64,000 nucleotides of DNA from Candidatus Sumerlaeia bacterium. GTDB taxonomy: Bacteria > Sumerlaeota > Sumerlaeia > SLMS01 > JAHLLQ01. Made by a program: the position numbers and the translations under genes. Under the pieces are notes generated by a model. The model was not told where the DNA came from. It made no database searches and saw nothing but the letters and a program-made list of their open reading frames with translations. The stretch spans positions 36,289 through 100,288 of the forward strand of contig JAHCAW010000011.1 in NCBI GenBank assembly GCA_019634695.1, written 5' to 3'. Of this stretch, positions 27,240 to 36,762 are shown piece after piece. How positions within the stretch are numbered: position 1 is the stretch's first letter; the number at the start of each line of letters is the position of its first letter.

Positions 27240-27678
27240 CGATGGCGATATCGAAATCCTGCTCGTCGAGGACAACCCCGACGACGTCGAGTTGACCCTG
27301 CACGCGCTGAAGCGCTACAAGCTGGCAAACCGCATCGACGTGGTGCGGGACGGCGAGGAGGCACTGGACTACCTGTTCGGGCGGGGTGCCTACTCGAGGC
27401 GGGACTTGTCGCGCCGACCGCGCGTCGTGTTGCTGGACCTGAAGCTGCCGAAGGTGGACGGACTGGAGGTGCTGAAGGCCATGAAGGCCGACCCGGCCAC
27501 CCGCAGCATTCCGGTGGTGATGCTGACCTCCTCGCGCGAGGAGCGCGACGTGGTGGCGTCCTACAAGCTTGGGGTGAACAGCTTCATCGTCAAGCCGGTG
27601 GACTTCGAGCAGTTCGTTGACGCCGTCCGGCAGATGGGCTACTATTGGCTTTTGCTGAACCACCCGCCGGTGGAGTGA
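27232..27678 (+). CDS. Single-domain response regulator (Rcp1 type)
   Basis: 148 residues, one receiver domain of the Rcp1 subclass common beside bacteriophytochrome-like kinases. The acidic pocket is LLVEDNPDDVELT, the phospho-acceptor Asp lies in VVLLDLKLPKVDGLEV, Ser/Thr in MLTSS and the conserved Lys in FIVKPVDFEQF. No output domain follows, so it relays the signal by protein-protein contact. Its ATG lies within the last codons of the sensor kinase gene, so they form a coupled pair. Confidence 0.92.
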   Translation: MPDDGDIEILLVEDNPDDVELTLHALKRYKLANRIDVVRDGEEALDYLFGRGAYSRRDLSRRPRVVLLDLKLPKVDGLEVLKAMKADPATRSIPVVMLTSSREERDVVASYKLGVNSFIVKPVDFEQFVDAVRQMGYYWLLLNHPPVE

Positions 27679-27702
27679 CCAACCAACGCGGAGCATGGAT
27701 TC

Positions 27703-30414
27703 GTGGAAACCGAACCGATCCGGGTCTTGATACTGGAGGACTCCGAGCTGGATGCGGAGTTGGCGGTGCGCGCGTTAAAATCCGAGGGCTTCGCCGTCGA
27801 CTGGGCGCGTGTGGAGACGCCGGAGGACTTCGGGGCGCGGCTTTCGGAGCCGTGGGACATGGTGCTGGCGGACTATGCCATGCCGCGGTTTTCGGCGCCG
27901 GCGGCGCTGAAGGCGATGAACGCGCAAGGATCGACGGTGCCGTTGATTGTCGTGTCGGGCTCGATCAGCGACGAGGCGGCGGTGGAGTGCCTGAAGCAGG
28001 GAGCCGCCGACTATCTGCTGAAGGATCGCATCGGGCGGCTGGGCAACGCCGTGCGGACGGCACTGCGGGAGCGCCGGTTGCGCGTGGAGCGCGAACGGGC
28101 GCTGGCGGCGCTCGAGCGCAGCGAGCTGACGCTGAGGACGATCTTCCGCGCCGCGCCCGTGGGCATCGGCGAGGTTCGGCCCGGACGCATCCTGGGATGG
28201 GTGAACGAGGGACTGGCGAATCTGGTCGGTTACACGCCCGAGGAGTTGCAGGGCAAGAGCGTGCGCATACTGTACGCCACGGACGCGGAGTTCGACCGGG
28301 TGGGGCGCGAGAGGCAGGCGCAATTGGGGCGTGGAATCGTGGAGGCGGTGCAGACGAAGTTCCGCAATCGCAGCGGGATGCCGATTGATGTGCTGCTGCG
28401 TTGGGCCGCGATCGACCCGCAAAGACCGGACGAGGGCACGATCTTCACGGCGCTGGACATCACGGCGCAGGTGCAGGCGAACGAGGAGTTGCGCCAGAGC
28501 GAGGAGACCTTCCGCCAGTTGTTCGAGTCGATGGCCGAGGGCGTCATCTATCAGTCGGCGGACGGGCGCATCCTGTCGGCGAACTCGGCGGCCGAGCTGA
28601 TCCTGGGCATCCCGGTGCGCATGCTGGTGGGGCGGAACTCGTTCGATCCGACGATGCGGGCGATCTTCCCGGACGGCACGCGATGTCCGACCGAGTCGCA
28701 ACCGCCGACCGTGGCGCTGCGCAGTCGCCAACCGGTGACGAATGCCTTCCTCGGATTCTGGAACCCGCGCGAGGAGGACTACCGCTGGGTGATCATGAAC
28801 TCGGTGCCGCTGTTTCGCAAGGGCGAGCGGAACCCGTACAAGGTCTTCACGACATTCACGGACGTGACGGACCGCAAGCGCGCGGAGGACGAGCGGTTGC
28901 TGCTGGTGTCGGCGATCGACCAGGCCGCCGAGGCGATCATCATCATCGACACGAAGGGGATCGTGGAATACGCGAATCCGGCCGTGCACGCGCTGCTGGG
29001 ATACTCGGTGGCCGAGGCGCTGGGGCGCGACATCCGTACACTGGGCACCGGCGAACAGGACCCCACCAAGGTTGGCGAAATGTGGGCGACGGTGCAGCGC
29101 GGCCAGACGTGGCAGGGCGTGTGGACCAGTCGTCGCAAGGACGGCAGCCTGTTTCGCGAGCGCGCGATCATCAGCCCCGTCCGGGACTCGTCGGGCAACC
29201 TGGTGGCGGCGACGTCGTCGCGCCGCGACGTGACGCGCGAGGAGGAACTGGACACGCAGCTCGAGCGCTCGCAGCGCATGGAGGCGATCGGCCGCCTGGC
29301 CGGCGGCATCGCGCACGACTTCAACAACATCCTGCAAGCGGTCGAGGGCTACGCGGAGCTGGCCATGGAGGAGGGCACATCGCCCGAGACCCTGCGCGAG
29401 CACCTGCAAGAGGTGCTCCAGGCCGCCGAGCGCGGGTCCGCCCTCATCCGCCAGTTGCTTGTCTTCGAACGTCGCGAGGCCGGCGAGCTGGGACCGCTGG
29501 ACCTCGGCGCGCTCGTGCGCGACCTGTCGGCGATGATCGGCCGTCTGATCGGCGAGGACATCACCTTCGAACTCGACCTGCCGAACAACCTGTGGACCGT
29601 CGTCGGCGATCCGGGCCAACTCGAACAAGCCCTGACCAACCTGTGCGTCAACGCCCGCGCCGCCATGCCGAAGGGCGGCCGCCTGATCATCGAGGCGCGC
29701 AATGTCACGCTGGACGGCGAGTACCTGGCCACGCACCCGTGGGCCCATGAGGGCGACTACGTGGCGCTGACCGTCACGGACACCGGCACGGGCATTCCGC
29801 CCGAGGCCATGGAGCACATCTTCGAGCCGTTCTACTCGATGCGCGAGTCCGGCGCCGGCGCGGGCCTTGGCCTCGCCACCGTCTACGGCATCGTGCGCCG
29901 ACACGATGGCCTGATCCATGTCTACAGCGAACCGGGCGAGGGCACGACGTTCCGCTTGTACCTGCCGGCGCGCACAACGGCCTCGTCCACCGTGGCCCGT
30001 CTGGCCGATGCCGAGGCCGCACGCGGCGGCACGGAAACCATCCTGCTGGCCGAGGACGACGAGCAGGCACGCAAGCTTGCCTCGATCATCCTGCGCAACG
30101 CGGGCTACAATACGCTGCTCGCCGAGAACGGCGACCAGGCCCTCGAACTCTATCGCGCGCATCGCGACGAGATCGACATCGCCGTGCTCGACGTCATCAT
30201 GCCCGGCAAGACCGGTCGCGTCGTCGCCGATACGATGCGCGCGGACGGCTCCCGGTTTCCGATTCTGTTCATGAGCGGGTACAGCTTCCATCGCCTCGAA
30301 CAGGCCGATCGCGACGGCGAACCGTTCGAGCTGATCGAGAAGCCCTTCAGCCCGCGCGATCTGCTGCGTCGCATCCGGCATCTGCTCGGCCAATCGACGG
30401 GCACCGCCGAGTAG
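27703..30414 (+). CDS. Hybrid histidine kinase REC-PASx3-HisKA-HATPase-REC
   Basis: 903 residues and no membrane segment. Domain order: a receiver at about 6-125 (LILEDSELDAE, VLADYAMPRF), three PAS domains between about 140 and 525, HisKA with GGIAHDFNNILQAVEGY (phospho-His), HATPase with NLCVNARAAMPKGG, DTGTGIPPE and GAGLGLATVYG, and a C-terminal receiver from about 780 (AVLDVIMPGKTGR, FMSGYS, EKPFSPRDLL). The GTG start at 27703 has GGAG nine bases upstream. It lies 24 bases after the Rcp-like regulator and probably receives phosphate from, or branches, the same relay. It is convergent with the MBL hydrolase. Confidence 0.93.
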   Translation: METEPIRVLILEDSELDAELAVRALKSEGFAVDWARVETPEDFGARLSEPWDMVLADYAMPRFSAPAALKAMNAQGSTVPLIVVSGSISDEAAVECLKQGAADYLLKDRIGRLGNAVRTALRERRLRVERERALAALERSELTLRTIFRAAPVGIGEVRPGRILGWVNEGLANLVGYTPEELQGKSVRILYATDAEFDRVGRERQAQLGRGIVEAVQTKFRNRSGMPIDVLLRWAAIDPQRPDEGTIFTALDITAQVQANEELRQSEETFRQLFESMAEGVIYQSADGRILSANSAAELILGIPVRMLVGRNSFDPTMRAIFPDGTRCPTESQPPTVALRSRQPVTNAFLGFWNPREEDYRWVIMNSVPLFRKGERNPYKVFTTFTDVTDRKRAEDERLLLVSAIDQAAEAIIIIDTKGIVEYANPAVHALLGYSVAEALGRDIRTLGTGEQDPTKVGEMWATVQRGQTWQGVWTSRRKDGSLFRERAIISPVRDSSGNLVAATSSRRDVTREEELDTQLERSQRMEAIGRLAGGIAHDFNNILQAVEGYAELAMEEGTSPETLREHLQEVLQAAERGSALIRQLLVFERREAGELGPLDLGALVRDLSAMIGRLIGEDITFELDLPNNLWTVVGDPGQLEQALTNLCVNARAAMPKGGRLIIEARNVTLDGEYLATHPWAHEGDYVALTVTDTGTGIPPEAMEHIFEPFYSMRESGAGAGLGLATVYGIVRRHDGLIHVYSEPGEGTTFRLYLPARTTASSTVARLADAEAARGGTETILLAEDDEQARKLASIILRNAGYNTLLAENGDQALELYRAHRDEIDIAVLDVIMPGKTGRVVADTMRADGSRFPILFMSGYSFHRLEQADRDGEPFELIEKPFSPRDLLRRIRHLLGQSTGTAE

Positions 30415-30420
30415 GCGCGT

Positions 30421-31068
30421 TCAGGCGTCGGCGCGGATGAACTGCGCAATCATGTGGTTGGTGCGACGTTCGCGCGCCAGCGTCGTCATCGGCCCATGGC
30501 CGACGTACAGGCGATAGTCGCCCTCGAGTTCGAAGAGCCTGCGGAGACTGGCGGCCATGGCGGCGGGGTCGCCGCCGGGCAGGTCCACGCGGCCCATCGA
30601 GCCGTCGAAGACGAGATCGCCGGTGAGGGCAATGCGGGGCTCGTCGGCGATCAGCGCCACGTGCCCGGGCGAGTGGCCGGGCGAATGCAGCACACGCCAG
30701 CGCACGCCGAGCGCCTCGGTCGTTTCGCCGCCGTCCCACAGACCGTCGGCCGCGACGGGCTCGAAGTCCACGCCGGCCCAGGCCGCGAGGTTCAAGACGG
30801 GATCGGCAAGCCAGGCCTCCTCGATGCGATGCGCCCACAGCGGCGCGCCGGTGGCGCGCTTGACCGCCGCCGCCGCGCCCACGTGATCGATGTGCGCGTG
30901 CGTCAGCCAGATCCCGACGGCGCGCAGGCCCTCGGCCTTCAGCGCATCGAGGATCGTGTCGGGCTCGTCGCCGGGATCGACGACGAGCGCCTCGCCGCGC
31001 GCGCGGTCGAACACCAGATGGCAGTTGGCCGCGATGGGGCCGACGGTCAGCGTGCGAACTTCGAGCAT
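30421..31068 (-). CDS. Metallo-beta-lactamase-fold hydrolase (glyoxalase II-like)
   Basis: 215 residues, the size of small MBL-fold hydrolases. The metal site is complete: THAHIDH (HxHxDH), SPGHSPGHV, ALTGDLVFDGS and the last VGHGPMTT His. Members include hydroxyacylglutathione hydrolases and related thioesterases; the length lacks the extra C-terminal helices of classical GloB, so the substrate is open. It lies 16 bases downstream of the glycosidase gene on the same strand and may be co-transcribed. Confidence 0.88.
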   Translation of the reverse strand: MLEVRTLTVGPIAANCHLVFDRARGEALVVDPGDEPDTILDALKAEGLRAVGIWLTHAHIDHVGAAAAVKRATGAPLWAHRIEEAWLADPVLNLAAWAGVDFEPVAADGLWDGGETTEALGVRWRVLHSPGHSPGHVALIADEPRIALTGDLVFDGSMGRVDLPGGDPAAMAASLRRLFELEGDYRLYVGHGPMTTLARERRTNHMIAQFIRADA

Positions 31069-31084
31069 CCGGGCGCTCCTGGGA

Positions 31085-32371
31085 TCAACGATACGGCAGG
31101 CGCGCGGGCTCGCGATAGGGCCCTTCCTTCAGCGCCCGCGCCAGCACGTCGCCGTCCGCGCGCAATGCCTCGTAGAAGAACAGCACCTCTCCCGCGATGC
31201 CGTTCTTGCGATTGTAGGCAATGCACTTCAGCAGCGTGTCGGCGTCCACCACGTAAGGCCCGGACTTGGCCAGAACGCCGGGCGAAAGCAATGGAAGCTG
31301 CGCGGCCGTGAACTGGTTGTTGACCAGATCGTCGACGATGCTCTTGTAGGCCTCGAACGTGCGGCGATAGGCCTGCGGATGGATCGTGTCGACCAGGCCG
31401 CGGTCGGTCCACGTCTTGGAGTCTTGCAGGTACTCGGTCAGCGACCAGTCGTAGTAGCTGGGCGACATCGAGACCGTCAGGCGCGGGTTGACGGCCTTCA
31501 CCTCGCGGTGAAGACGCGCGAGGAATTCGGTCAGCTTGTCGGCGCGCCACTGCACCCATTCGAGATTCTTGTAGTCGGCGGGGGGCAGCGTGCCGGTCTC
31601 GCGCAGATACAGGTCCTGCGTGCGCTCGTCATAACCCGCCAGCGACGGCATCGCCGGCAGGCGGTCGTCGCCCTGCACGCCATCGACCTTGTACTTGCGG
31701 GCCACCTCGAGCACGAGCGACAGCATGAAGTCCTGCACCTCGGGATGCAGTGCGTCGAGCCACTCGAAGCCGTTCTTCGTCGCCAGCTTGCCGTCGCGAT
31801 CGCGCGCGGCCCAGTGCGGATACTTCGCCACGATGTGCCCGCCGCCGGGCCCAAGCGACTCGTGCCAACACGAGAAGCCGTACTCGAACCAGGCGACCAC
31901 CTCGATGCCGCGCGCATGCGCCTCCTCGATCACCTCCTGCAACGGGTCGCGCCCGGCATGCCGCGGATCGATCGGAATGCCGAAGCGCTTCGCCATCACC
32001 TCGCTCGGGTACAACGTCAGCGCCTTGTTCCACACAACCACATAGACGATGTTGAAGTGATGATCGGCCAGAAACTGCATGGCCTCGGCAATGCGTGCGC
32101 GACTGTCGAGCACCGTGCTGTCGACGTTCGTCAGCCACACGCCGCGCACCTCGCGCAGCCCGGTCCATTCGGGCTCCGGCGCCGGGGCACTCGGATCGGG
32201 GGCGCGACCGCCCGGATTCGTCCGCGGCGGCAACGTCTCCCCGCCGCCCGCCGGCGCCTCCAGCAACGCGCACCCCGCAAGGCCCAGACACATCACCACC
32301 GCACACGCCAGCGCGCCCCAGCCACCACGCCGCGCGGCAGGATCGGAAAACGCCGAAATCACAGCAGCCAT
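31085..32371 (-). CDS. GHL10-type glycoside hydrolase-like lipoprotein
   Basis: 428 residues from the ATG at 32371, which has GGAGGAGG six bases upstream; longer extensions are not needed. The signal peptide ends in a lipobox LGLAGC. The body is a TIM-barrel of the glycosyl hydrolase-like 10 (DUF187) family: EVRGVWLTNVDST, HHFNIVYVVVWN, IEVVAWFEYGF, VDGVQGDDRLPAMP and VSMSPSYYDW. These are surface or periplasmic enzymes acting on polysaccharides or peptidoglycan. It may share a transcript with the downstream MBL hydrolase. The substrate is unknown. Confidence 0.85.
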   Translation of the reverse strand: MAAVISAFSDPAARRGGWGALACAVVMCLGLAGCALLEAPAGGGETLPPRTNPGGRAPDPSAPAPEPEWTGLREVRGVWLTNVDSTVLDSRARIAEAMQFLADHHFNIVYVVVWNKALTLYPSEVMAKRFGIPIDPRHAGRDPLQEVIEEAHARGIEVVAWFEYGFSCWHESLGPGGGHIVAKYPHWAARDRDGKLATKNGFEWLDALHPEVQDFMLSLVLEVARKYKVDGVQGDDRLPAMPSLAGYDERTQDLYLRETGTLPPADYKNLEWVQWRADKLTEFLARLHREVKAVNPRLTVSMSPSYYDWSLTEYLQDSKTWTDRGLVDTIHPQAYRRTFEAYKSIVDDLVNNQFTAAQLPLLSPGVLAKSGPYVVDADTLLKCIAYNRKNGIAGEVLFFYEALRADGDVLARALKEGPYREPARLPYR

Positions 32372-32457
32372 CGTTGCCTCCTCCGACGCAACTCGATCAG
32401 GTCCCATTCGCGCGCGCATCCTCCCCCACCGCCCCTCCGCGCCCGCAACCGGATTCG

Positions 32458-32483
32458 CCGGGAGCGCCGAGCCCCAGCTCGGC
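32458..32483. repeat. Left copy of a 26-nt inverted repeat flanking hen1-pnkp
   Basis: CCGGGAGCGCCGAGCCCCAG followed by CTCGGC. It contains a 7-bp palindrome (GCCGAGC/GCTCGGC, 32466-32483) and is the exact reverse complement of 36650-36675 on the other side of the RNA repair genes. Confidence 0.9.
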
Positions 32484-32654
32484 GTGTGGGCATGGCAAAC
32501 GGAGACTTGGCGATCCAAAGCGGGAGATCAACTCGCATCTGCGGGTGACGTCTGACCGGTGGTTGAACTTGCGCCCGCGTGCCCCCATTGCGATTGACGC
32601 GTGTGGGCGGCGCGTCTGCTTGTTGGTTTGCATCGGACATGTCAGGTTGATTGA

Positions 32655-34070
32655 ATGCTTCTCGAGATCTCCACAACCCATCGCCCCGCAACGGATCTTG
32701 GGTATCTGTTGCACAAGAATCCGGCGCGGGTTGCGCGAAAGAGTACAACCTTCGGTGATGCTGTGGTGTTCTACACCGAGGCGTCGGAGGACCTCTGCAC
32801 GGCGGTGCTGTTGGTGGACATCGACCCCGTCGGACTGGTGCGCGGGCGTGGCGCAGGCGGAGACGGAGCGTTTGACGCCTATGTGAACGATCGTCCCTAT
32901 GTCGGGTCATCCTTCCTGTCATCTGCGATAGCAGATCTCTTCGGGACGGCGCTGAATGGACGGAGCCGCGAGCGCCCCGAGTTGGCTGAGACGGCCATTC
33001 CGCTGCGGGCCCGGATTCCGGCCGTGCGTTGCCAAGGGGGACACGGAACGTTCGAGTTGTTGTTTGGACCCCTCGGGTATGCGGTGGACGCCGTCCCGAT
33101 CCCCTTGGACGAGGCGTTTCCTTCCTGGGGGGCGTCGAAACTGTACGAGCTGACTCTCACCGGGCAGGTGCGACTGTGCGACCTGTTGAGGCATCTCTAC
33201 ATTCTCCTGCCGGTGCTGGACGCGGCACAGCATTACTGGATCGGGGAGAGCGAAATCGAGAAGCTGGTAGAGAAGGGGAGGGACTGGTTGTCGGGGCACC
33301 CCGCGAAGGAGTTCATTGCCTCCCGGTATCTGCGCCGTCGGCAGTCGTTGGTCAATCGTGCCTTGGAGAGCCTTGCCACGGAGGAAGGATTGCTGCCGGA
33401 GGATGAAGCGACAGAGTCCGCGACGTCCTCGTCCGAGGAACGCAGGAGCTTGAACGACTTGCGGCTCGAGTCGGCCCGTGCGGCGCTGCTTGAAAGACAA
33501 CCGGCGCGGGTGATCGATCTCGGATGCGGCGAGGGCAAGCTGCTCGCCCGACTGATCCGGGAGCCTTCGCTGCGGGAAGTGGCGGGCGTGGATGTGTCAC
33601 TGAATGCGTTGGAAGCGGCAAGCCGCCGCCTGAACCTCGCGACTGCGCCCTCGCATGTGCGGGAGAAGATGCGCCTGTTTCAGTCTTCCTTGTTGTATGT
33701 GGATTCGCGACTCCGAGGATACGATGCGGCAGCCCTGATCGAAGTGATTGAGCACATCGATCCCCTGCGTTTGCCCACCTTGGAGCGGGTGCTATTCGAG
33801 CAAGTTCGCCCGGGCCGGCTGGTCGTGACGACGCCGAACGTGGAGTATAACGTGCAATGGGAGTCGCTGGCTGCCGGGACGATGCGGCATGAGGATCATC
33901 GCTTCGAGTGGACGCGAGCAGAGTTCCAGGAGTGGGCGGCCGCACAGGCTCGGCGATTCGGTTACACCGTCGAGTTCCGCGACGTTGGTCCCGTGCACCC
34001 CGAGACAGGCCCCCCGACGCAAATGGCAGTCTTCGATCGTGTTGCTGTCGGAGAGGTTGGCCAGGAATGA
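32655..34070 (+). CDS. hen1: 3'-terminal RNA ribose 2'-O-methyltransferase Hen1
   Basis: 471 residues in the bacterial Hen1 arrangement: an N-terminal domain (about 1-240) that contacts Pnkp and a C-terminal methyltransferase. The SAM site is VIDLGCGEGKLLARL, and the metal-binding residues of the family are in ALIEVIEHID and MRHEDHRFEWTRAEFQEW. Hen1 methylates the 2'-OH at the 3' end of a cleaved RNA before Pnkp ligates it, protecting the repaired site from being cut again. Its stop overlaps the pnkp ATG (ATGA at 34067-34070). Third-position composition is visibly less GC-rich than in the neighbouring genes. Confidence 0.95.
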   Translation: MLLEISTTHRPATDLGYLLHKNPARVARKSTTFGDAVVFYTEASEDLCTAVLLVDIDPVGLVRGRGAGGDGAFDAYVNDRPYVGSSFLSSAIADLFGTALNGRSRERPELAETAIPLRARIPAVRCQGGHGTFELLFGPLGYAVDAVPIPLDEAFPSWGASKLYELTLTGQVRLCDLLRHLYILLPVLDAAQHYWIGESEIEKLVEKGRDWLSGHPAKEFIASRYLRRRQSLVNRALESLATEEGLLPEDEATESATSSSEERRSLNDLRLESARAALLERQPARVIDLGCGEGKLLARLIREPSLREVAGVDVSLNALEAASRRLNLATAPSHVREKMRLFQSSLLYVDSRLRGYDAAALIEVIEHIDPLRLPTLERVLFEQVRPGRLVVTTPNVEYNVQWESLAAGTMRHEDHRFEWTRAEFQEWAAAQARRFGYTVEFRDVGPVHPETGPPTQMAVFDRVAVGEVGQE

Positions 34071-36616
34071 GGATCAAGATCCCGGAACTCTCCCTGGTGG
34101 TGCTCATCGGGCCCTCGGGGTGCGGCAAGTCGACGTTTGCGGCACGACACTTCGGCCCCTTCGAGACGGTCTCCTCGGACTTCTGTCGGGGTCTCGTCTC
34201 CAACGATGTGAACTCGTTGGAAGTGAATGACGAGGCCTTTGGGTTGTTGCGGGAGATCGTAAGGCGCCGCCTGAAGCGCGGGCTCCTGACGGTCGTGGAT
34301 GCGACAAACGTGCGCTCGGAATCCCGGGGAGGGTTTGTCGAGATCGCGCGCGAGCACCATATGCTCCCTGTGGCGATCGCCTTCGACCTGTCGGCGGACC
34401 TTTGCATCGCGCGGAACCAGGAGCGGTCCGGCTCCCCGCTGCCCAAGCATGCGATTCTCAACCAGCACCGCGACATGCGTCGCTCGTTGCGCGGGTCGAA
34501 GCGCGAGGGCTTCCGGCATAGCTACGTCCTGCGTGACGCTTCGGAGGTCGATTCCGCAGAGATCGTGCGGGAGCCGTTGTGGAACAACAGACGGCACGAG
34601 ACCGGCCCGTTCGACATCGTCGGGGACGTGCACGGATGCTACGAGGAGCTTGTCGAGTTGCTGGAGCGCTTGGGCTACGCGCTCTCCATGGATGGGACGA
34701 TCGAGCCGCCGCCGGGGCGGCGACTGGTTTTCGTGGGTGATCTCGTGGACCGTGGACCGCGAACACCCGATGTCCTCAGGCTGGTGATGCGTGCAGTGAG
34801 TGAGGGCAAGGCACTTTGCGTTCCGGGGAATCACGACACCAAACTGATGCGAGCACTCCGTGGGAATCAGGTGCAGGTGCGGCATGGTTTGGAGGCGTCG
34901 TTGTCGCAACTCAATGCCGAGCCTGCCGAGTTTCGGGAAGCAGTGGTGCAGTTTCTGGACAGTCTTGTGAGCCACTACGTCTTCGACGACGGGCGCCTGG
35001 TGGTCGCGCATGCGGGAATGAAGGAAGGGATGCAGGGCCGGGGCAGTGCGGCGGTGCGCGATTTCGCATTGTACGGAGAAACCACCGGGGAGACGGACGA
35101 GTTCGGACTGCCGGTGCGCCACAATTGGGCGCGAGAGTACCGAGGAAAGGCACTCGTTGTTTACGGACACACGCCCGTGCCTGAGCCTGTCGAACTGAAC
35201 CGCACCATCAACATCGACACGGGCTGCGTGTTCGGCGGTCGCCTGTCGGCGTATCGCTACCCGGAGGGCGAGGTCGTTTCGGTTCCGGCACGGTGCGAGT
35301 ATGCAGAGCCAATCCGACCTCTTGGACTCCCCGATCCGAGGTCGCTTTCGCCTCAGCAGGAACACGATGACCTTCTGCGGCTCGACGATCTGATCGAGCA
35401 TGGTTCCGTGGAGACGTCACTGCGGGGACGTGTCACGATTCGAAGTGAGCATCTGGCGCCCGCTCTCGAGACCATCTCGCGCTTCGGCGTGGATCCGCGC
35501 TGGTTGATCTACTTGCCGCCAACGATGTCGCCGACGGAGACCGCCGCGCGCGACGGCTTGCTCGAACATCCTGCCGAGGCATTTTCGTACTTCGAGCGAC
35601 AGGGTGTCGAGTCGGTGGTTTGCGAAGAGAAGCACATGGGATCGCGTGCGGTCGTGGTGCTTTGTCGTGACGAGGCAACCGCCCGGCTGCGGTTCGGTGT
35701 CGTGGGGCAAGGCAGGGGCATGGTGTACACGCGAACGGGACGGCCCTTCTTCAGCGCCACTGGCGAATTGGAAGAGTTCCTGGCGACTCTGGGAGCTTGC
35801 TTCGAGAAGGCCGGTGCCTGGGACACTCTGGAAAGCGACTGGGTATGTCTGGACTGCGAGTTGATGCCCTGGTCTGCGAAGGCGCGAGAGCTGCTGCGCC
35901 AGCAGTATGCGCCCGTGGCGTCGGCCGGGGAGGCGATGCTGCGGCGCGCGTGCGAGCTGCTCGAGCAGGGCGCAAGGCGGGCGGACGGGGAACTCGACGA
36001 GGATCTGCGAAGCTGTCGTGAGCGGCTTGGCAATGTCGTCAGGTTCCGAAGTGCCTATCGAAGGTACTGCTGGGAGACTCAAGGGGTTGAAGGTCTGAGG
36101 CTTGCGCCCTTTCACATCATGGCGACCGAGGGAACGTGTCATGCGGACAAGCCGCACTCCTGGCACATGGCAATGATCGAGGGGATTGTGCGGCGTGCGG
36201 ATTCGGCGCTGCTTGTCGCGACCCCGTGCGTGGAGTTTGCGCTGCAGGACAAGGAGCAACGCGAGCAGGCCACTGGTTGGTGGGCGGAGCTGACTGCGCG
36301 CGGCGGCGAGGGCATGGTGGTGAAGCCGGTCAGCTTCGTGGCGAAGGGACCGAAGGGCCATGTCCAGCCGGCGATCAAGTGTCGCGGCGCCGAATACCTG
36401 CGCATCATTTATGGGCCCGACTATACGCGGCCGCCGCATCTTGAGCGACTCAGGCAGCGCGGGTTGCAGCGAAAGCGCTCCATGGCGTTGCGGGAGTTCG
36501 CGCTGGGTCTGGAGGGCCTGGATCGTTTCGTGCGCCGGGAGCCGTTGCATCGTGTGCACGAGTGCGCGCTGGGGGTGCTTGCGCTGGAGAGTGAGCCGGT
36601 CGACAGCAGGCTGTGA
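34067..36616 (+). CDS. pnkp: Polynucleotide kinase-phosphatase-ligase of bacterial RNA repair
   Basis: 849 residues from the ATG overlapping the hen1 stop. Three modules are visible: an N-terminal kinase (1-170, P-loop LIGPSGCGKSTFA), a calcineurin-type phosphatase (about 180-480, GDVHGCYEEL, GDLVDRGP, CVPGNHD, GHTPVPEP) and a C-terminal ligase/adenylyltransferase with CEEKHMGSRAVV supplying the nucleotide-binding Lys. Pnkp heals and, with Hen1, seals RNAs cut by ribotoxins. The gene order hen1-pnkp is the canonical one. The cassette is bracketed by an inverted 26-nt repeat (32458-32483, 36650-36675), compatible with acquisition as a unit. Confidence 0.95.
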   Translation: MRIKIPELSLVVLIGPSGCGKSTFAARHFGPFETVSSDFCRGLVSNDVNSLEVNDEAFGLLREIVRRRLKRGLLTVVDATNVRSESRGGFVEIAREHHMLPVAIAFDLSADLCIARNQERSGSPLPKHAILNQHRDMRRSLRGSKREGFRHSYVLRDASEVDSAEIVREPLWNNRRHETGPFDIVGDVHGCYEELVELLERLGYALSMDGTIEPPPGRRLVFVGDLVDRGPRTPDVLRLVMRAVSEGKALCVPGNHDTKLMRALRGNQVQVRHGLEASLSQLNAEPAEFREAVVQFLDSLVSHYVFDDGRLVVAHAGMKEGMQGRGSAAVRDFALYGETTGETDEFGLPVRHNWAREYRGKALVVYGHTPVPEPVELNRTINIDTGCVFGGRLSAYRYPEGEVVSVPARCEYAEPIRPLGLPDPRSLSPQQEHDDLLRLDDLIEHGSVETSLRGRVTIRSEHLAPALETISRFGVDPRWLIYLPPTMSPTETAARDGLLEHPAEAFSYFERQGVESVVCEEKHMGSRAVVVLCRDEATARLRFGVVGQGRGMVYTRTGRPFFSATGELEEFLATLGACFEKAGAWDTLESDWVCLDCELMPWSAKARELLRQQYAPVASAGEAMLRRACELLEQGARRADGELDEDLRSCRERLGNVVRFRSAYRRYCWETQGVEGLRLAPFHIMATEGTCHADKPHSWHMAMIEGIVRRADSALLVATPCVEFALQDKEQREQATGWWAELTARGGEGMVVKPVSFVAKGPKGHVQPAIKCRGAEYLRIIYGPDYTRPPHLERLRQRGLQRKRSMALREFALGLEGLDRFVRREPLHRVHECALGVLALESEPVDSRL

Positions 36617-36649
36617 TGGGCAGGCGCTCCGACTCAGCCTTGGATTCTT

Positions 36650-36675
36650 GCCGAGCTGGGGCTCGGCGCTCCCGG
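36650..36675. repeat. Right copy of the 26-nt inverted repeat flanking hen1-pnkp
   Basis: GCCGAGCTGGGGCTCGGCGC followed by TCCCGG, the exact reverse complement of 32458-32483. The internal palindrome (36650-36667) lies 34 bases after the pnkp stop and could also act as a terminator hairpin. Confidence 0.9.
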
Positions 36676-36762
36676 GGGGGGTGGCGGAGGAATCGCGTTG
36701 CGGGCGGGTGGGGCGCGGGGGCGAGGGTTGCGGGGTGGTCACTCTTGCCAAGGCGGGCTTCG

